Notes: generated by a model from the letters alone, not told the origin. Counted from the first letter of the stretch, positions 35,159-47,609 are shown. The stretch is 64,000 bases of DNA from Escarpia spicata (GCA_963995525.1 OZ023207.1:32153549-32217548); one strand, 5' to 3'. Program-made: numbers and translations.

Positions 35159-38100
35159 GCTATAAAATGCCAAAGTGACATGTGGGGGCAAGTATGATCA
35201 AAGAAGTAAGGATTGTTCAGGTTGCACACACACATTCTTAAAAACAGTTAAAACAGCAATTCAACTCAGAGTGCAACCTTAAGATATCCATTGAAGATAT
35301 CATAAACAAATTGGTAAAAAGTATCAGGTAGTAATTAATAACAAATAACATACATACATATTAAGACCACCCTCGGGACTGGGAAAAAGTGACCTCAATA
35401 GCGAGGTGACCATATTAGCAAGATTAATTTCCTATGCTTTGCTGTTACAAAAATAATTTGGGACTGTCCGAGGGTGACCTTAATTGCGAGGTGGCTGTAT
35501 TACCAAGGTGACCGTAAAGCAAGGTCCCACTATAATTGTGACAAATGTAACATGACATCACCTGCAGAATGATTGGTTCAGGGTTGACCAGTAGTGTTGT
35601 CACAAGTGTCTGCCGTTGTCTTGGAGACAGAGGTTGACCTGGTGACCTCTCAGTGTATGTGTCCAGCATGCGGTCAAAGAGGCGGTCAGAAGGGCAGGTG
35701 GTGAGGTCAGGCACATCTTTGCTGAGTGACCATGTGTTTGTCACATTCACCGCTGTAACCATGGCAACAGGTGACCAGTGAAACTTGTATAGATAGATTG
35801 GTTGGTAATGGATTGTCTTTTAGCTTACGTCCACCTATGGAGCCCTTAGCCACAAATAATTTGTTGTCAGTCTTGAATGAACCAAAAGTGTGTCTTTTAG
35901 TGCGAGAGCGACTTGTGTGGCGGCCATTCACATCAATCGCAGCCATTATTGGCCAGTTTAGTTTTTTTTATCACAAACCAGTGTCATTTGAGCCTTTATT
36001 TAATTAATTAATGATTTGTTTCACTAACATTTGCCGTTTATAGTAGTTAATGTGGGCTGGTATACTTGGAACTATTATCAATCTAGTGGCCAGCCCTCTC
36101 TAAATTCTACCTGTCTTATCAGTTGAAATTACCTGTCTTGGGCAGTCATCTGCCAGTTTTGAAGATGGGCAGACAGGTCACTGGCTAAGCCCCTGCCATG
36201 GAACAACAAACCATGGACAGTTCTTATCACTTATACATGATACTTTGATCCTAAGGGAGGTTGTCCTTTCATTTCTACTGTAATTTAATCAGCTTAGGCA
36301 GTATAAACTGTACATATTCTAGTTTACCACCCAAATATATTGTAGTGAATCAGAAATAACTTTTCAACAGTCCAATGTTTATAAAAAATATATAAAAAAT
36401 CACTCACGTGTCACTAAAATATATCCCAAATAGCAAGTTTGGATAATTCCAAGGGCAAGATGACATACACACTGATTCACTGCAATAAATGATGGACCGA
36501 TAAATTATCACATTTGAAGGTGATCTATAAATATGGTCCAAGAGGCCCTGAAGTCCTTTGGACTAATATGTCTATATGTGACCTCAGCTGACCAAATGAG
36601 TGATAAGTCGGAAAATGTTAACATTGTTTTCTTACATCCTTGTAAAGGTTTGGTAGGGTGCTTTACACGGTTTCAAAAATTATGACTGCTACAAAAATTG
36701 GCGAAGTTATGGAGCATTGAACATGGTAGGGGTCAAAAAGTGAAAATGAAGAAAACGGCTGTTGTAGTTTTATATTATATATGCAAATGGATTGCATGGA
36801 AATATTACATGCACAACATTCAAATGTGGCACCCAGTATGTAATATGTATGTTATGTTGCAATGATACACTGGAAGTACAAATGTGCTGCTACAAAGACT
36901 TATCAAGTTATGCCAGATTATGTCTTTATGTGTAAAACTAAGAGGATAGATTATTTGAGAGCAAAAGGTAGACTCACTGTTTGACACAGTTTAAAACCTA
37001 CAGGCAACTGTCCAGTTTAACAGGGGTTTAGTGGCTTAATGCTGTTTATTGAAACAAGCTACTGCCAGTGACCATTTACACATTAGTCACAGTTTCCATC
37101 AAACAATAGCAGGCAGAGAATCTTAGCTTCACAGCTGGGTGTAATACACAACCAGAGCCACCACTGATTCATGGTCAAGTAGATTAGCTCAATGCACCAA
37201 CTAAGACAATACACAACACTGTGAGTGACAGTGTCCAGAGTGAGGCCTAAGCAGTGTCTTCATTGCTGAATAGATCAATTAAACCTGCCAAGTGGGTGAC
37301 ATTCTGCACAAGTGTTCATTAATCCTTAGTGATTGTTCAGAACACCAGACTGACCACATACCTAAACAAAGCGAATGTAATAGGTGAAGAACAGGCAGTG
37401 TTCAGATAGGGGTATTGGTTGAATTGTATTTGTCTCAACGCAAAAGGCTTTATTGTGCCTTCATTGATTATAAGAAAGCATTTGATTTAGTAGACCGGTC
37501 CTCCCTGTGGTCTAAGATAATTTCATGCGGTATTAATGGTATTGTGTTGAAAGTTGTATACAACATATACAAAAATGCTAAATCATGTATAAATCAGGGC
37601 CAGGCTGTGTCAGCCTTCTTCTCATGTGATGTATAGGTATGGCAAGGAGAAAACTTGTGTCCTTTTTTATTTGCTATTTACCTGAATCATTTTGAACACT
37701 GTTAGTCACAATTATAACGGACTTGACATGGCAGCTGGTTAAATTTACAACAACCTTAGTGATGATGATGTAGAAAATGTATGTTCTACTATATGCTGAT
37801 GACACTAGAATGATTCAATCAAATACAGATTTCTTGCTTGTGTATAGCGGAACTATGTCAACTCTTCTAATGGTTGACATTTGGTTGTTTCATTTCAACT
37901 ATATTGTGAATCTGTAATTATTAGTCTATATTGATACAATTGATTTACACAGTACCATGTCTACACAAGGCATGGCAAGCGTAAACAGAACAGTAGAATG
38001 CATTTGATATCAATACAGTGTAGGATATTTCACTCTATAGTTGTCCAGAATATTAATTTTCTATGTTTGTCACCTACAGGTGACAGAATATTAATTTTCT

Positions 38101-41100
38101 ATGTTTGTCACCTACAGGTTTCTACAGACAATACATCTTTAACCAATAGACACCACAGTCACACCATTTCATAATAATTACATGAACATCAAAATAAACA
38201 CAACTTGGAATTATAGAAAATCAATAGTTTTTTTGAAGATAAAAAGTTTTAGGCAACTGTTCAGTCTAACAGGGGTCAAGTGCATCTACTCTGCCTGGGC
38301 ACTGTGACCAATTAAAGATTAGTCAAGGTCTCAATGGAACAGTAGCACTAGGCTGCAGAAATTAGTCTTGGTGTTGACTTTGTGGCACAATAAAAAAAAT
38401 CTACTGTTGGGGGTGGTCTCAAGGGCCCTTCTCAAAACCACATAGATAATGTAAAACTTTTGCACTTTGGGGGCCCCTTAGAATGATTCAATCAAATACA
38501 GATTTCTTGTATATAGTGGCAGCACCCTAAGATACATCTATGCAAAATTTAAAAAAAGTTGCTGAACAGTTTTTGAAAAAATAGGCCAAATGTTACATTT
38601 TTACCAGTTTTGGGGTCCTTGGAGGCCCTAGAGAGCCCTTAGAAATATTCAATCAAATACAGATTTCTTGTGCATAGTGGCAGTGCCCTAAGATATTAGA
38701 GAAAAAATTAGAGAAAAAGTTGCTGAACGGTTTCTGAGATATGGCAGCTAACGGCGGACGGCGGACGGAGAGTGATGGCAATAGTCCCTTGGACCTTCGG
38801 CCAAAGGACTAAGAAATGGGTCAGCTGGATGGTGATAGTCCATCTGAACTTGAAGCCTTTGTCAAACTTTTGTCTCGACTTCATCGAAGGCGGTGTCCTG
38901 CTGTCAGAACTTTGAAGGTGTTACTCACCTACCTTACAGGTGTTTGTCAGTAAGAATAATGGGATGGTAATTTACACCAACGTTGTTTCCTGTAGAAGTA
39001 ATTTTGTGCAATATATTAGCATTAGCCGTACCAATTCAAAAATTAGTGCTATATAATAGTAGTTTGTCAACATGTAAACAAACTCAAAGACAGTTGCAGC
39101 TTAGCCTTTGGGGCTGGCTAAGCCCATGGCGGGGTGGCCAGGCTCCAACTTTATAATCATCTCATTTATCTCCCTTCTCAACCACCTTCCATAACTTAGT
39201 CATTCTTGTTATTGTGTAAATCAGAATATATAATCTATATATGTGAATTGAATATCACTATTTTTTGTTATAAGTACTAAAACATTCCTAATTTTACTTT
39301 TCCGCAACTGTTCTTTTACTGTTCTGAAATATTGTAATGACATAATGATATATTTCACATACATATATAGGGAGCTAATGGAGAGGCCCATCATAATCCA
39401 TAGCACTACAAAATGAAGTAACTGAAAGTCACACTTCATATATTGAGTGACACATCTCATACTGTCTTTCTGGACTGTCGCAATGTCCAATAGTTTCCTA
39501 TCACAAACCTCGTGTACAATATACCAAAGCTATATATTTCCAACACCACAACATATGTATTATCATTGGATAGGTAATTGAATAATCTTTCAGACGAACG
39601 CAACTTAATTGTAGCAGCAGAAAATGAAGCATACAAAAGTTACACCGCAAACAATGACATGCATTCTCAAAATGTGATTCATTATAAAAATTACCATTTA
39701 CCAAGCTCAGTACGGTCAACATATTTCATTGCAACAACATACTAAAAGGTATCATCATGTAGATAATTCAACGCTCTTCAAAATAACACTTACTTGTAAT
39801 TATAGAAAATGATAAAACTACCATGCATCATTTTTGGGGAATCTAGGTCAAGCTTCTGAGGAAACAGATACTGTACAGAAATAACATGCTGAGTGCTAAT
39901 GGGTTAACAGGGGTCTAGTGCATCTGTCTGTTGACACAAGCCTCTGCCAGTGACCAATTACAGATTAGTCACAGTTTCCATCAAACAATAGCAGCCAGAG
40001 AATCTTAGCTGCAGTGGGGTGGGATGTTGCTGGAAAAGGGTTTAGCTTTTTGGGAGGCCCTGAGATGGCCTTAGAATGACTCAATCAAATACAAATTTCG
40101 CGTGTACAGTGACACTACCCTAAGAGACGCCTATGCAAAATTACAGAAAAACTTACTGAACAGTTTTTTAAATACAGGCTGTAACAGAAAAGACAACCTC
40201 TGATCCATGCAAGACACAGACTCCGCATGTGACAGATGTTGTTGGAAAAGGGTTTTCCATCGTTATAAAAAGAGCTGCTCCTGCAGAGGAGAATTTAGTT
40301 AGCAAATTTTGCATTTTAAGGGACCTTTGATGCCCTCAGAATGATTCAATAAAATACATAAATAAATTTCTTGTGTATAGTGGCACTACCACATAAAATG
40401 TCTATGCAAAATTAGAGAAAAAGTCACTGAAGAGTTTTTTTTAAAATGTGAAAATTTACCAGTTTTGGGGTCCTTTTTGGGGGTCATTAGGTGCCCTTAG
40501 AATGATTCAATCAAGTACAAATTTCTTGTGTACAGTGACAATACCACATGAAATGTATATGCAAAATTAGAGAAAAAGTTGCTGAACAGTTTTTAAAAAA
40601 ATAGGCAAAATGTTACATTTTTACCAGTTTTTGGGTCCTTGGAGGCCCTAGGGAGCCCTTAGAATGATTCAATCAAATACATATTTCTCGTGCATAGTGG
40701 CAGTGCCCTAAGATGTCTATGCAAAATTAGAGAAAAAGTTGCTGAACGGTTTCTAAGATACGGCAGCTAACGGCTGACACAGAGTGATGGCAATAGTCCC
40801 TTGGACCTTCGGCCAAAGGACAAAAAATTGCATTTTGGAGGCCCCTGAAATGCCCTTAGAATTATTCAATCAAATACAGATTTTTCTTGCATAGTGGCAG
40901 TACCCTAAGATATGTCTATGCAAAATTAGAGAAAACATTACTGAACGGTTTCTGAGATACGGCAGTTAACAGCGCACAGCGGACGGCACACGGAGAGTGA
41001 TGGCGTAAGTCCGATGGATCTTCGGCCCAAAGGACTAAAAATGATTTCATGGTTTGTTCAATTTTTGTTTTATATATGTTGTAAAACTAGTGCTCCTATT

Positions 41101-42141
41101 TTAAATATCTCATTGCACACCGCAGATTGTGAAGATTAAGCAAACATGCCAAATGTCAGTACTGCAATCAGAACTTAGCACCGATAGACAGACAAGGTGA
41201 AAGAACACAACAAACAAGTGGCTGGTTTTAGGGCAAAACGCGATAAACGCCATTTGTAAAATTTTCTTCAAACCAGCACTAAACGTTTGTTTAAACACAT
41301 GTTCATGAGCTAGGATACTATCTAATTTATACACAAATGAAACAAATCCCCATGAAAGAACGTGCACAAAAGAGCGTTTGTTTTCAAAACACGGTAAGTG
41401 CCAACTGTCTTTTTTATCAAAACGTAATATATCCATTTTCAGCAGCGCCACGCAGCACGCGCAGCCATGCAGAGTGACGGTGCAAACTGTATGAATATAC
41501 AGCATTTTGATAACAAAATCATTTAAAATCACATTCTGCATAATAAATGTGCACTAAATATTTAAGAGTTTGCCACCATTCTCTATGATTTCGGATTCTA
41601 AATATACCCAGGTATACATCAACTTAATTTAAAAGTTGTTATTTAAACTTTGGTGATGAAACACAAAAATGACTTTTTCTCAAAACGAAGAAAATGGATA
41701 TATCGTGTTTTGTCCTGAAAGCCTTCAAGTATAAGTGTGCCTACCTTCAATAGCGAGGGCCACATCGCAGTGTTTTGTCTTGTGAGTGCGGGCACAGATC
41801 TCTCTGTCCACTGTCTGCAGTTCATCATTATGGGCAAGTTTTTTCAGAACAACCTTCTTGTTTCTGTACTTCCCAAAATACACGTTCTTCAGATTATCCA
41901 CGTAATTGAGGAAACGAAACCGGGATGAACCAATCAGAAAGATGGCGCCACTGTTCATGTGTTCGCACAGACTCGTGCCGAAGCATGCTGGACATTTGTG
42001 GGTCTCGGTAAGGGCACTGTGGGATAGCGGTTGCCATAGCAACAATGTGGTCAGCTCAGCCAGGGTTACCACAGAGATGATGAGAATAACTAATGCAATG
42101 ATTCGTCGGAGCCGTCTCCATGGTAACAGTGATGTCATCAT
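28678..42141 (-). CDS. DIPK2A: DIPK2-family divergent protein kinase-like protein (complete, 6 coding exons)
   Basis: Member of the DIPK2A/DIPK2B (C3orf58/CXorf36) Golgi/secretory-pathway kinase-like family. Minus-strand coding exons in order: 42141-41745, 35752-35562, 34175-34053, 32159-31982, 29777-29672, 28921-28678. Phases 1,0,0,1,2 close exactly and give 412 residues (human about 430). Residues 13-34 are a hydrophobic anchor or signal segment. Then come CPACFGTSLCEHM and NVYFGKYRNKKVVLK (ATP-site Lys strand), GWPFPHYYGACGR, NAPWWQR, the catalytic-loop-like LYWTDVGLDNLAV and VKVIDAEHILVVD (metal-site Asp), a Cys-rich stretch (VECDEDDGVSQCLHFQAEAL) and the terminal GLLHDVPHEVD. The start is the first of two adjacent ATGs. 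Paralogue choice (2A versus 2B) is uncertain; family membership is firm. The tandem array at 42196-47450 begins about 55 bp upstream of the start codon. Confidence 0.9.
30316..30789 (-). pseudogene. 5'-truncated LINE: reverse transcriptase C-terminal region
   Basis: A minus-strand open stretch of about 150 codons with LGYGNAMLFGINDHHLHRLE, VQRSATRIVMQIRR, LYWLLVRRRIELKILVLVQR, YTPRLSLRSDSGLLLQVPR and RRALACAGPTLWNKLS. This is the classical C-terminus of CR1/L2-like ORF2 proteins. No RT core is present, as expected for 5' truncation. It sits between the arms of the inverted-repeat element. Confidence 0.85.
30855..30961. repeat. ACGATGACATCATACGTCACATGT repeats
   Basis: About four units of roughly 24 bp, each with the near-palindromic ATGACATCATACGTCA, forming the inner edge of the right arm of the inverted-repeat element. 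One unit reads TGACGTCATACGTCA and so contains a CRE-like TGACGTCA. Confidence 0.7.
31160..31315 (-). mobile_element. Decayed tRNA-derived SINE fragment
   Basis: CACTGTCTCAACTTCTCTGGGAAGC, GCTGCACAAAGAGTGATTCA and TATCCACTACTGTGAACTAAGGCA match, with many changes, the body of the SINE at 32930-33217. Tail and head are missing. Confidence 0.6.
32219..32940. repeat. 72-bp minisatellite, about 10 copies, derived from a SINE tail
   Basis: The unit runs from GCGCAGTATCCAGTCCTCAG through CAAAGTGCTATACATGTTAC to TGGCAGACCTGTTCTTATAT, 72 bp (starts 32363 and 32435). The unit is the 3' part of the adjacent SINE in minus orientation. A 72-bp unit keeps frames open on both strands, which should not be read as genes. 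Confidence 0.92.
32930..33217 (-). mobile_element. tRNA-derived SINE (DIPK2 intron 3)
   Basis: On the minus strand it starts GGAGCGCCGTGGTGCAGTGG, with a box-A-like TGGCTAAAGC and a box-B GGTTCAAATCC, like a tRNA-derived RNA polymerase III promoter. The body contains AATGAGTACCTGGCTATAG and GTGCATTAATTGCGG; the tail is GAGCAGTCCTGAGGACTGGA followed by TACTGCGCTATATAAGAAC. The tail runs into the 72-bp array. A second copy is at 56050-56360. Confidence 0.8.
33356..34009. repeat. 35-bp minisatellite, about 19 copies (DIPK2 intron 3)
   Basis: The unit is ATGAAATTAGTCTACAGTAG plus TTAGGTTACATTTTT, 34-36 bp. On the transcribed minus strand it carries CTAAC and CTAAT strings resembling branch points. 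It begins about 45 bp downstream of the DIPK2 exon 3 donor. Confidence 0.9.
34196..34385 (-). repeat. About 23-bp pyrimidine-rich array of acceptor-like units before DIPK2 exon 3
   Basis: On the minus strand eight units of TCTTGTTCCCCCCACCTCCC ending in CAG (one TAG) lie immediately upstream of the true acceptor GTTTCCCTTTCAG at 34176. Each unit is a strong 3' splice site look-alike: a 15-20-base pyrimidine tract followed by CAG. Lengths vary by one or two in the C runs. Confidence 0.9.
35106..35158. repeat. (TA)n microsatellite
   Basis: About 53 bp of nearly pure TA dinucleotides in DIPK2 intron 2. Confidence 0.9.
36538..36925 (+). repeat. Interspersed repeat R2, copy 1 (about 390 bp)
   Basis: Runs from CCTGAAGTCCTTTGGACTAA to AAGTTATGCCAGATTATG and is nearly identical to 48064-48448. 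Both copies begin near GGCCCTG(A/G)AGTCC and lose similarity after CCAGATTATG. No coding potential seen. Confidence 0.85.
36995..37145. repeat. Interspersed repeat R3, copy 1
   Basis: CTGCCAGTGACCATTTACAC then TTAGTCACAGTTTCCATCAA and ATAGCAGGCAGAGAATCTTA. The same block recurs at about 39895-40015 and in decayed form at 38250-38365, all within DIPK2 intron 1. Confidence 0.75.
37400..37830 (+). pseudogene. LINE reverse transcriptase fragment
   Basis: Reads LYCAFIDYKKAFDLVDRSSL, INGIVLKVVYNIYKNAKSCI, WQGENLCPFLFAIYLNHFE and, after a frame change, IYADDTRMIQS: RT motifs 3 to 5 of a non-LTR retrotransposon. The YADD box is present, but the frame is broken by a stop at 37636 and shifts. Confidence 0.8.
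38250..38365. repeat. Interspersed repeat R3, decayed copy
   Basis: GGCAACTGTTCAGTCTAACA, then GTGACCAATTAAAGATTAGT and AGGCTGCAGAAATTAG align with the R3 copies at 37.0 and 39.9 kb. Confidence 0.55.
38400..38815 (+). repeat. Interspersed repeat R1, copy at 38.4 kb
   Basis: Two internal half-units, each with GATTCAATCAAATACAGATT, TAGTGGCAGYRCCCTAAGAT, AAAAAGTTGCTGAACRGTTT. The end is GGCAGCTAACGGCGGACGGC then CCCTTGGACCTTCGGCCAAA. No ORF. Other copies are at 10.0, 40.0 and 40.8 kb. Confidence 0.85.
39895..40015. repeat. Interspersed repeat R3, copy 2
   Basis: CTGCCAGTGACCAATTACAG, TTAGTCACAGTTTCCATCAA and ATAGCAGCCAGAGAATCTTA match copy 1 at 36995-37145. Confidence 0.75.
40020..41036 (+). 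repeat. Interspersed repeat R1, two adjacent copies at 40.0-41.0 kb
   Basis: Several half-units with AGAATGATTCAATCAAATAC and GCAAAATTAGAGAAAAAGTT, ending at about 40815 with CCTTGGACCTTCGGCCAAAG. A shorter copy follows, ending at 41036 with GGATCTTCGGCCCAAAGGAC. Internal unit number differs from the 38.4-kb copy, so the element is itself partly tandem. Confidence 0.8.
41225..41730. mobile_element. MITE family M1, copy 2, reverse orientation (DIPK2 intron 1)
   Basis: Starts TTTTAGGGCAAAACGCGATAAACGCC and ends GAAAATGGATATATCGTGTT TTGTCCTGAAAGCCTTCA. These are the reverse complements of the right and left ends of copy 1 (18565-19030). It ends about 15 bp from the exon 1 donor of DIPK2. Confidence 0.75.
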
Positions 42142-42195
42142 TGGTCGTGTGCATCCGCTGGTACATCAGACCCGAAGGATGACACAGCACTGATG

Positions 42196-45100
42196 GTCTA
42201 CAACATGACAACCAATATGACATAACATACATTCGTGATCTACAAAATGGCAAACTATATGACATAACATACATTCGTGATCTACAACAAGGCAACCCAT
42301 ATGACATGACACACATTCGTGATCTACAACATGGCAACCCATATGACATGACATACATTCGTGATCTACAACATGGCAACCCATATGACATGACACACAT
42401 TCGTGATCTACAACATGGCAACCAATATGACATAACACACATTCGTGATCTACCACATGGCAACCCATATGACATAACACACATTCGTGATCTACAACAT
42501 GGCAACCAATATGACATAACACACATTCGTGATCTACAACATGGCAACCCATATGACATGACACACATTCGTGATCTACAACATGGCAACCCATATGACA
42601 TGACACACATTCGTGATCTACAACATGGCAACCCATATGACATGACACACATTCGTGATCTACAACATGGCAACCCATATGACATGACACACATTCATGA
42701 TCTACAACATGGCAACCAACATGACATGACACACATTCGTGATCTACAACATGGCAACCAATATGACATAACACACATTCGTGATCTACAAAATGGCAAC
42801 CCATATGACATGACACACATTCGTGATCTACAACATGGCAACCCATATGACATGACACACATTCGTGATTTACAACATGGCAACCCATATGACATGACAC
42901 ACATTCGTGATCTACAACATGGCAACCCATATGACATGACATACATTCGTGATCTACAACATGGCAACCCATATGACATGACACACATTCGTGATCTACA
43001 ACATGGCAACCAATATGACATGACACACATTCGTGATCTACAACAAGGCAACCAATATGACATGACACACATTCGTGATCTACAACATGGCAACCAATAT
43101 GACATGACACACATTCGTGATCTACAACATGGCAACCAATATGACATGACACACATTCGTGATCTACAATATGGCAACCAATATGACATGACACACATTC
43201 GTGATCTACAACATGGCAACCAATATGACATGACACACATTCGTGATCTACAACATGGCAACCAATATGACATAACACACATTCGTGATCTACAACATGG
43301 CAACCAATGTGACATAACACACATTCGTGATCTACATGGCAACCAATATGACATAACACACATTTGTGATCTACAACATGGCAACCCATATGACATGACA
43401 CACATTCGTGATATACAACATGGCAACCCATATGACATGACATACATTCATGATCTACAACATGGCAACCAATATGACATGACACACATTCGTGATCTAC
43501 AACATGGCAACCAATATGACATGACACACATTCGTGATCTACAACATGGCAACCAATATGACATAACACACATTCATGATCTACAACATGGCAACCAATA
43601 TGACATAACACACATTCGTGATCTACAACATGGCAACCTATATGACATGACACACATTCGTGATCTACAATATGGCAACCAATATGACATAACACACATT
43701 CGTGATCTACAACATGGCAACCAATATGACATAACACACATTCGTGATCTACAACATGGCAACCAATATGACATAACACACATTCGTGATCTACAACATG
43801 GCAACCAATATGACATAACACACATTCGTGATCTACAACATGGCAACCAATATGACATAACACACATTCGTGATCTACAACATGGCAACCCATATGACAT
43901 AACACACATTCGTGATCTACAACATGGCAACCCATATGACATAACACACATTCGTGATCTACAACATGGCAACCCATATGACATAACACACATTCGTGAT
44001 CTACAACATGGCAACCAATATGACATAACACACATTCGTGATCTACAACATGTCAACCAATATGACATGACACACATTCGTGATCTACAACATGGCAACC
44101 AATATGACATAACACACATTCGTGATCTACAAAATGGCAACCCATATGACATGACACACATTCGTGATCTACAACATGGCAACCCATATGACATGACACA
44201 CATTCATGATCTACAACATGGCAACCCATATGACATGACACACATTCGTGATCTACAACATGGCAACCCATATGACATGACACACATTCGTGATCTACAA
44301 CATGGCAACCCATATGACATGACACACATTCGTGATCTACAACATGGCAACCAATATGACATGACACACATTCATGATCTACAACAAGGCAACCAATATG
44401 ACATGACACACATTTGTGATCTACAACATGGCAACCAATATGACATGACACACATTCGTGATCTACAACATGGCAACCAATATGACATGACACACATTTG
44501 TGATCTATAACATGGCAACCAATATGACATGACACACATTCGTGATCTACAACATGGCAACCAATATGACATGACACACATTCGTGATCTACAACATGGC
44601 AACCAATATGACATAACACACATTCGTGATCTACAACATGGCAACCAATATGACATAACACACATTCGTGATCTACATGGCAACCAATATGACATAACAC
44701 ACATTTGTGATCTACAACATGGCAACCCATATGACATGACACACATTCGTGATCTACAACATGGCAACCCATATAACATGACACACATTCGTGATCTACA
44801 ACATGGAAACCAATATGACATGACACACATTCGTGATCTACAACATGGCAACCCATATGACATGACATACATTCGTGATCTACAACATGGCAACCCATAT
44901 GACATGACAAACATTCGTGATCTACAACATGGCAACCAATATGACATGACACACATTCGTGATCTACAACATGGCAACCCATATGACATGACATACATTC
45001 GTGATCTACAACATGGCAACCCATATGACATGACACACATTCGTGATCTACAACATGGCAACCAATATGACATGACACACATTCGTGATCTACAACAAGG

Positions 45101-47450
45101 CAACCAATATGACATGACACACATTCGTGATCTACAACATGGCAACCAATATGACATGACACACATTCGTGATCTACAACATGGCAACCAATATGACATG
45201 ACACACATTCGTGATCTACAACATGGCAACCAATATGACATGACACACATTTGTGATCTACAACATGGCAACCAATATGACATGACACACATTCGTGATC
45301 TACAACATGGCAACCAATATGACATGACACACATTCGTGATCTACAACATGGCAACCGATATGACATGACTCACATTCGTGATCTACAACATGGCAACCA
45401 ATATGACATGACACACATTCGTGATCTACAACATGGCAACCAATATGACATAACACACATTCGTGATCTACAACATGGCAACCAATATGACATAACACAC
45501 ACACATTCGTGATCTACAACATGGCAACCAAAATGACATAACACACATTCGTGATCTACAACATGGCAACCAATATGACATAACACACATTCGTGATCTA
45601 CAACATGGCAACCAATATGACATAACACACATTCGTGATCTACAACATGGCAACCAATATGACATAACACACATTCGTGATCTACAACATGGCAACCAAT
45701 ATGACATAACACACATTCGTGATCTACAACATGGCAACCAATATGACATAACACACATTCGTGATCTACAACATGGCAACCGATATATCAAAACATAAAT
45801 TCGTGTTCTACAACATGGCAACCAATATGACATAACACACATTCGTGATCTACAACATGGCAACCAATATGACATAACACACATTCGTGATCTACAACAT
45901 GGCAACCAATATGACATAACACACATTCGTGATCTACAACATGGCAACCAATATGACATAACACACATTCGTGATCTACAACATGGCAACCAATATGACA
46001 TAACACACATTCGTGATCTACAACATGGCAACCAATATGACATAACACACATTCGTGATCTACAACATGGCAACCCATATGACATAACACACATTCGTGA
46101 TCTACAACATGGCAACCCATATGACATAACACACATTCGTGATCTACAACATGGCAACCAATATGACATAACACACATTCGTGATCTACAACATGGCAAC
46201 CAATATGACATAACACACATTCGTGATCTACAACATGGCAACCAATATGACATAACACACATTCGTGATCTACAACATGGCAACCAATATGACATAACAC
46301 ACACACATTCGTGATCTACAACATGGCAACCCATATGACATAACACACATTCGTGATCTACAACATGGCAACCAATATGACATAACACACATTCGTGATC
46401 TACAACATGGCAACCAATATGACATAACACACATTCGTGATCTACAACATGGCAACCCATGACATAACACACATTCGTAATCTACAACATGGCAACCCAT
46501 ACGACATAACACACATTCGTGATCTACAACATGGCAACCAATATGACATAACACACATTCGTGATCTACAACATGGCAACCAATATGACATAACACACAT
46601 TCGTGATCTACAACATGGCAACCAATATGACATAACACACATTCGTGATCTACAACATGGCAACCAATATGACATAACACACATTCGTGATCTACAACAT
46701 GGCAACCAATATGACATAACACACATTCGTGATCTACAACATGGCAACCAATATGACATAACACACATTCGTGATCTACAACATGGCAACCGATATATCA
46801 AAACATAAATTCGTGTTCTACAACATGGCAACCAATATGACATAACACACATTCGTGATCTACAACATGGCAACCAATATGACATAACACACATTCGTGA
46901 TCTACAACATGGCAACCAATATGACATAACACACATTCGTGATCTACAACATGGCAACCAATATGACATAACACACATTCGTGATCTACAACATGGCAAC
47001 CAATATGACATAACACACATTCGTGATCTACAACATGGCAACCAATATGACATAACACACATTCGTGATCTACAACATGGCAACCCATATGACATAACAC
47101 ACATTCGTGATCTACAACATGGCAACCCATATGACATAACACACATTCGTGATCTACAACATGGCAACCAATATGACATAACACACATTCGTGATCTACA
47201 ACATGGCAACCAATATGACATAACACACATTCGTGATCTACAACATGGCAACCAATATGACATAACACACATTCGTGATCTACAACATGGCAACCAATAT
47301 GACATAACACACACACATTCGTGATCTACAACATGGCAACCCATATGACATAACACACATTCGTGATCTACAACATGGCAACCAATATGACATAACACAC
47401 ATTCGTGATCTACAACATGGCAACCAATATGACATAACATACATTCGTGA
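42196..47450. repeat. 42-bp satellite, about 125 copies, upstream of DIPK2 exon 1
   Basis: The unit is ACAACATGGCAACCAATATG then ACATAACACACATTCGTGAT and CT (42 bp), with frequent CCAATATG/CCCATATG and ATAACA/ATGACA variants. Some 39-bp units occur (deletion of AAC at 43331 and 44672). Frames stay open for hundreds of codons on both strands (DHECVLCHIGCHVV on minus, THIRDLQHGNQYDI on plus) because 42 is divisible by three. Neither is supported as a gene. The array ends about 55 bp upstream of the DIPK2 start codon, so it occupies the promoter or 5' UTR region. Confidence 0.95.
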
Positions 47451-47488
47451 ACATGTTCTTCAGGTTGGAAGAAATTAAATTAAAAAAA

Positions 47489-47604
47489 TTCTTAATACAC
47501 AACTAGAAATTGTTGACTCACAGCGATGTTTCAACTTCTTGATGGAGGCCACCATTGTTTGAAACCTCGATGTGAGTTTACAATTCCTAGTTGTGTATTA
47601 AGAA
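47489..47604. mobile_element. 116-bp foldback element
   Basis: TTCTTAATACACAACTAG at the left and CTAGTTGTGTATTAAGAA at the right are perfect inverted repeats. The arms continue imperfectly (AAATTGTTGACTCACAGCGA versus its mirror) to leave a short loop. It lies just beyond the end of the 42-bp satellite. Confidence 0.85.
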
Positions 47605-47609
47605 CATCT

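Noticed and set aside
42166..47440. Many open frames of 100-734 codons on both strands (Cys/His-rich on minus)
   Set aside because: The 42-bp unit keeps all of them open; the Cys/His pattern (DHECVLCHIGCHVV) looks like zinc knuckles but is a by-product of the repeat.
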